DNA of 64,000 nucleotides from Phaeosaccion multiseriatum. Lineage: Eukaryota > Ochrophyta, other classes. The notes under the pieces were generated by a model that worked only from the letters and a program-made list of their open reading frames with translations, did not search any database and was not told where the DNA came from. The DNA is taken from assembly GCA_965112735.1 (NCBI GenBank), contig OZ218951.1:3348001-3412000 (forward strand). Direction: 5' to 3'. The position numbers and the translations under genes were made by a program. This document shows positions 59,423 to 64,000 of this stretch, in pieces (the stretch's first letter is position 1; every line of letters begins with the position of its first letter).

Positions 59423-62400
59423 TTGGTGGTGGTGTTGGCCCGGGAGTACGCGGCGAAGAAGTCAACAGGGCCTCCTCCTCTGGCTTGGTCTGTTGAGCAC
59501 CACCGCCCCTCTCATCGGCCGCCGCCTCTCCGGTCTTGCCCTTGCTAGCATCCACTCCGCCCCCCCCTGCTCCTGATTCTGCTCCTCCTTCTCCTTCTGC
59601 TCCTCCTCCTCCTGCTGCTGCGGCTCCTCCCCCTCCTCCTGGTGCTCCTCCTCCTGCTCCTGCTCCTTCTTCTTCCCTTCCCCCCCCTCCTCCTCCTCCT
59701 CCTCCTCCTCCTCCTCCTCTTTGATCGTTCTCTTCCTCCTCCCCCCCCTCATCAAAGTCGTCAAAACACCCTGCGATGTCCGCTCTCATCTGACTCAAAC
59801 TCAACATGGGCGGCCGCCGCCCATTAGAGGCCTCCGTGAGGGTAGTGCTGCCTCCTCCCCTCCCCCCTCCCAAGCCCAACGCCTCCTCCCCTGACGCGAA
59901 TTTGAGCATCAGGTCTTTGGTGTCAGGCCCCAAGTTGCGCACAGACACCTCCACCTTTTGAGGAGTTTGAGTTTGAGTTTGGATGGGGAGGGGGGAGGGG
60001 TGTTCGACAGTCGGTCAGCAGTCAGTCGACAGTTTCAGTTTGTAGTAGGGAAGGGCTGGAAGGGCGTGAAGCTTCGACATGGATCCCATTTTTTTCGATT
60101 GATGAGGTCACATAAAGTGAAAACTGAAGACTGGATGAGCATGCACTATATTCCCACATGCCTGATGGAAAGCGGATTGCAAGCCTTCGAATAACAAGAG
60201 GCCTTCGCAGCACAGCACTCTGCACTAAAAGGACCCAAAGAGCCTCAAACTACACCGAGAAAGCCGTGCATCCTCATATCCCTCTCTGCCTCCCTCCCTC
60301 CCGCCCTGTGTATCACCAACTCCCTCACCTCGAAGGGCACGTTGACTCTCGCTCTGCGCTGCCCCTTGACCTTGACGAGAAGCTCTCTGCGGCTCCTCCT
60401 GCCGCTGTCCAGCTCCGCAAAGTGCACAGACGTCGTCGTAGTGCCTACTCCTCCTCCTCCTCCTCCTCCTCCTCCTCCTCCTCCTCCCTCCTCGGCATCT
60501 GTGACCGCCCAGGTGACAGCAATGGGCACGTGCAATGGCTCTCTGCTGTGGCGCGTAGGCACCGGCCCCGACAGCGGGTTCGGTGCGAGGGTGAGGACGA
60601 AGCCCCTCTTCTCGCCAGGGGCCAAGGCACAGGGGACATCTTCCAGACCCACCCAGGATGGGTCCACAAGCGAGCTGGGGGAGGCAGTAGATGGGTGGGT
60701 GGGTGGATGGCGCAGTGGATGGCAGTGGATGGAGTGAGGCCAGAGGTACGGGGTTTCAGTCGGGTTGCCCTTGCCGGTCCTCTCTCGCTTGTCTACACAT
60801 ATTGAGTAGAGTTCATGTCAGCAGTGGGACACACACAAACACACACACACACACACACGGACAGATGCATGAACTACGCACACACACACCCGCAAAACCA
60901 CACACACACACACACCCGTCCCCCCACCCATCCATTCATCCATCCACCCCCACCCCCCCACCCTCACCCACCCACCCACCCACCCACCTACCCACCCACG
61001 CACCCACCCGTCGGCCCCTTACCTAAAGTCAAAGGAGGCCCCTGAGTACGTCTGCACGCTGTCCACGAGCCCCTCCAGCGGCACCACGCTGCCCCCCTGC
61101 CCTGACCCCCCTCCCCCTGACCCCCCTCCTCCATGCCCCCACATCGCCCCTCCTCCACCTCCCCCTCCTCCTCCTCCTCCTCCTCCTCCTCCTCCTGCTG
61201 CTGCTGCTTCTCCTCCCGCCCAACCGGCAGTAGCGGTGTCCCTCTGTATCATCAGCAGCGCCAAGGCCCTCGGCCCCGCCCTCGCCACGCTCTCCAAGTG
61301 CACATCAAGGTCGGAGATCACAAGGCGTCGACACGGATGCGTATTGGTCACCTCGAGAGACACCAGGCATCGCCGCTGGGCCTCCAGGAAGCAGTTGCGA
61401 CTTGTGACTTGTAAGGGCTGCACCACCCGAAGAAGGGTAGGGGGCGCTGGTCCTGTCCTGCCCACCAGAGCTGTGGTGGTGGCTGTGCTGGCCAGATCTG
61501 AGCCAATGCTGCTGGGCTGCTCGCCCTCGTCGCTCCTGTTACCGCCCTTGAGGACTGCAATCTCCCGGCTCTGGTCGAAGACAGAGTGTAGACGGGAGGT
61601 GAAGTCGCTGGCCTCCTCCCCAGCCCCTGCCCCTGCCGATGATGCTGAGGAAGATGCTGTCCCTTGCACGGGAGGGACGGCAGAGGACGCGGAAGGGGAA
61701 GAGGAGGAGGCGCCGGGTGCAAGTGCTGCCCCTCCTCCCTCGGCGGCTAGCACGAGGGGGTGTGCGAGGCGGGCGAGGAGCATTAGAGGAGAGCTCAACA
61801 CGTCCAAGGCCACGTGCACCTGTCCACGGAACAGTACAGTACAGCACAGCACAGCACAGCAGTTGGTGATACAGCAAAGCATAACACAGTTTAGCCGATC
61901 CCCTCTCCTCTCCTCTCCTCGCCTGCCCCTCTGCCCCCATACCTGCATCTCCAAAGCATACGCTATTGTGCTTGGGGGTAGTCCCGCCGCCGCCACCCAA
62001 GCTCGTCCATTGATTTCGTTGGGGCTGCCGTCGGCACCGTCACTGTCACCGTCACCGCTGCTGATGAGCCCAACAGTGAGGCTCCTGCGTAGGAGGACAG
62101 GGCCGTTTCTGTCTCTGTCTCGGTCTCTCTCCTTGACCGGAGTCGAGAGGTCATCTCTCCGACCCTTCTGCCCGTTTTCTCCTGCAGGGAGAGGGGAGAG
62201 GAAGGGCGTAAGGTGAGGCCTGGGTCCACATCGCTTCCCTTCGAGCCAATCTGTGTGTGTGTGTGGGCGAGGAGAAAGCCCTACCACTGAATGCAACATA
62301 ACAAATGGGGACGGCGAGGTTCCTTCACGTGACTTACTCGTGAGGGTGCGCCCCCCGTCGGCCTGGAGGTACAGCTCCAGTTCAACATCCAGGCTCGGAG

Positions 62401-62986
62401 CCAGGGCTCGCCACCGCTGCTCCCACGCGGCGTCATGCCCCTGGCTTTGTTCGCTGCTTTCCCCCTCCTCCCCTGGGCCCTCTTCCTCCTCCTCCACTCC
62501 GGGGCTTCTAGACGCTCTTCGCGCGACAAGGAGGGCCTTTAGCGTCTCCCCTTGATAGTACGTCCAGAGGTCCTTGCCATTCCGACTCGCCTTTGGGGAG
62601 GGGGTGGGGAAAAGGTCAGGGGAAGGGGAAGGGGGGAGGGAAAAGGGAAGATGAGGCGAAGGAGGGGGGGGGGGAGTTCGTAGACTTGACCTCGACAGAG
62701 CATGAAATGCCTGTGATAATCACGTCGCGTCGAGAAGCCAACGCCAAGGGAGGTGACGTCGCTGATGGGGGGAGCTGCCCAATGTCAGAGGAGGAGTTGA
62801 TAGAGTGAGTATGTGGCGCCGAACCAGGCCGTGAGTTGACTTTGCACTTACTGTATGGCAAAGTCTACTTACTTTATGGGCTTGTCTTCCATCCGTAGTC
62901 TGGGTTGGTTGCTCCCTTGTGCCGCCCACAATGACCAGCTCCAAGACTGCCTGCTCAAAGTCCGGGGGCATGGCTGTACTTGACAT
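58816..62986 (-). CDS. TRAPP complex subunit TRAPPC13-like
   Basis: Exons, minus strand: 62873-62986, 62338-62590, 61943-62181, 61023-61819, 60329-60674, 59421-59954, 58816-59175; 880 residues, frame exact at every junction. TRAPPC13 is a subunit of metazoan and plant TRAPP tethering complexes, which activate Rab GTPases in ER-Golgi and autophagy traffic. Matches to the family in order: an LWTYYQGETLKALL segment near the start; VELELYLQADGGRTL; RVVQPLQVTSRNCFLEAQ; HVPIAVTWAVTD; VSVRNLGPDTKDLMLKF; and the C-terminal LELGRVSGNGEALVSVRVCA with LTGLWLLDRL. The protein is about twice the human length because of Gly, Ser and acidic tracts between beta-sandwich segments. The assignment rests on pattern recall of the family, not on a search. 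The start ATG at 62986 is the first in frame. Confidence 0.72.
59373..59420 (-). repeat. (GT)n run beginning at a donor
   Basis: The donor of exon 59421-59954 reads CCAAAG|GTGTGTGT; the (CA)n run on the plus strand is 48 bp long and abuts the exon. Confidence 0.9.
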
Positions 62987-63206
62987 GGCGCTATGTTCTC
63001 TGCTCAAGACGGCCACCAGACCATCTCGGTTGCCTAAGGTATAACTATGCTCTTCTTCTTCCCCCTCAATGCGAAGCAGCCATCTGTGATATTGAGTGGA
63101 GGCTCAACACGTGCACACGGCGGTTAGGTGGAGTGTTTTGTGTTTTGCGTTAAAAGAAAGGGTACCGAGGTGGAAAGCGGCTGGACGATCTTTATAAGTA
63201 GAGAAC
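62987..63206. promoter_or_regulatory. short divergent promoter, TRAPPC13 / protein kinase
   Basis: 220 bp between head-to-head start codons. A TTTATAA stretch at 63190-63196 sits about 11 bp before the kinase ATG, too close for a TATA box of that start. Confidence 0.5.
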
Positions 63207-64000
63207 ATGTCGACTACATCGTCAATAGGTAGTCCTGGGAGTCGTAGTCCACGGAGCTGCACGGGAAGTCCTAGCAACGCGATTGGCAGTCCAAGCAGTC
63301 CGAGCAGTGTGGTGGGGGGAGGAGGTGGACTGGGCTCTCCAGGTGGCTTGGGAAGCCCCACGGGTGGAACACTCCCTTACTTCGAGGACACTGACTTCTA
63401 TGTTAGCAGCAGTGAAGTGCAGCTCGGACCGGCCATCGGAAGCGGCTCTTTCAGCACGGTCGGTACTCATCTCCACCAATGGTCCACCCGTCCCCCCCTC
63501 CCTTGCTCCCTCCCTCTTTCTCCCCCTCCTTGTCTATACCTGTAATACTTAACACTAACGACTGACTCTGACCTCTGACCTCTAGGTGTATCTCGGACGC
63601 TACTTTGGAGACTTGGTGGCGGTGAAGAAGCAGACTCGCCAGGGAAGAGACTTGGAGAAGTACCTCCTGCGAGAGCTCTCCGTCCTCAAGTATATTCGAC
63701 ACGACAACATGCTGGAGTACATTGGGTGCGTAACAAGCCCAAGCATGCTGATCCACAAAAAGGAAGATCCTGCAAGCAGGACTAAAAGCCGCCGGCAAAA
63801 GGCCTCACGAGCGACCACAGCGCATCAGCGCGCCCTGAGCGAAGAAGGCGTGCAGTACCCTCGCTATATGCTTTCCTCCGCTTCACTTGCCCCAAGCGAG
63901 CAAGCGAGACCACCGGACCACCCGTGCGGAGAAGTTTTAACCCCCTTCCCCTGCACCCGCACCCAACGCCCCCTCCCTCCTCCGACAGGGCCTACAACGT
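63207..64000 (+). CDS. protein kinase, N-terminal part, truncated by window
   Basis: Exons: 63207-63458, 63586-63725, 63989 to beyond 64000. After a Ser/Gly/Pro-rich head of about 60 residues (SPGSRSPRSCTGSP), the kinase N-lobe begins: EVQLGPAIGSGSFSTV with the glycine loop, YLGRYFGDLVAVKKQ with the ATP-anchoring Lys, and LRELSVLKYIRHDNMLEYIG. The frame crosses both introns cleanly. The HDNMLEYIGA pattern and short loop resemble tyrosine-kinase-like (TKL) Ser/Thr kinases. The catalytic loop lies to the right of the window. The Ser-rich head may be phosphorylated. Confidence 0.85.

Noticed and set aside
62593-62808. Extra exon in the first part of TRAPPC13
   Set aside because: Open frames exist on both strands, but flanking exons already join in frame and no clear family match was seen.

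Overview
This is a window from a nuclear genome rich in introns and very rich in repeats. I place it in a secondary-plastid alga, most likely a photosynthetic stramenopile (heterokont). The evidence is: spliceosomal introns with GT-AG borders in every multi-exon gene; typical eukaryotic gene families (a BRWD/PHIP chromatin reader, TRAPPC13, an SLC4 anion transporter, a DHDDS-type cis-prenyltransferase, a protein kinase); and a lycopene-cyclase-like flavoprotein whose presequence is a signal peptide ending in a Ser-Ala-Phe junction, like the ASAFAP motif that heterokonts use for plastid import. No species can be named from the sequence alone.

Layout, left to right (exon borders are mine, read from splice consensus, reading-frame continuity and family motifs): oligopeptidase B-like S9 peptidase (minus, 338-8202, 3' end outside the window); ankyrin protein 1 (plus, 8535-10189); a (GGGTA)n array; ankyrin protein 2 (minus, 11014-12953); a giant BRWD/PHIP-like protein with WD40 repeats, an extended PHD finger, a cryptotudor-like region and two bromodomains (plus, 13340-29760, 21 exons); a hairpin with a TnpB/Fanzor-like zinc-ribbon remnant (30033-30241); a TPR gene segment (minus, 30758-31866); an FNIP-repeat protein (minus, 32063-33895); cis-prenyltransferase (plus, 34303-37694); lycopene-cyclase-like plastid flavoprotein (minus, 38553-44949, 16 exons with two micro-exons); SLC4 transporter (plus, 45111-51087); rhomboid protease (minus, 52353-55409); a small mitochondrial-type protein (plus, 55774-57675); TRAPPC13 (minus, 58816-62986); and the start of a protein kinase (plus, 63207 to the window edge). 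Strands alternate almost strictly, so promoters are shared divergently and 3' ends converge. No shared pathway links all the genes. Several serve membranes and trafficking (TRAPPC13, rhomboid, SLC4, dolichol synthesis), and one serves the plastid.

The most unusual property is the relation between introns and repeats. Many introns begin with a tandem array whose unit contains the 5' splice site itself (GTGAGT, GTGTGT, GTGCGT, GTAAGG). Minisatellites in the rhomboid gene and in the lycopene-cyclase-like gene repeat the splice donor, and in the rhomboid gene also the end of the exon. Short homologous intron segments occur in unrelated genes in the same orientation; one is flanked by a 32-bp duplication of the exon end, like an introner insertion. 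A word, GTTGGTGATACA, recurs in exons and at intron ends on both strands. Together these look like an active process that makes and expands introns.
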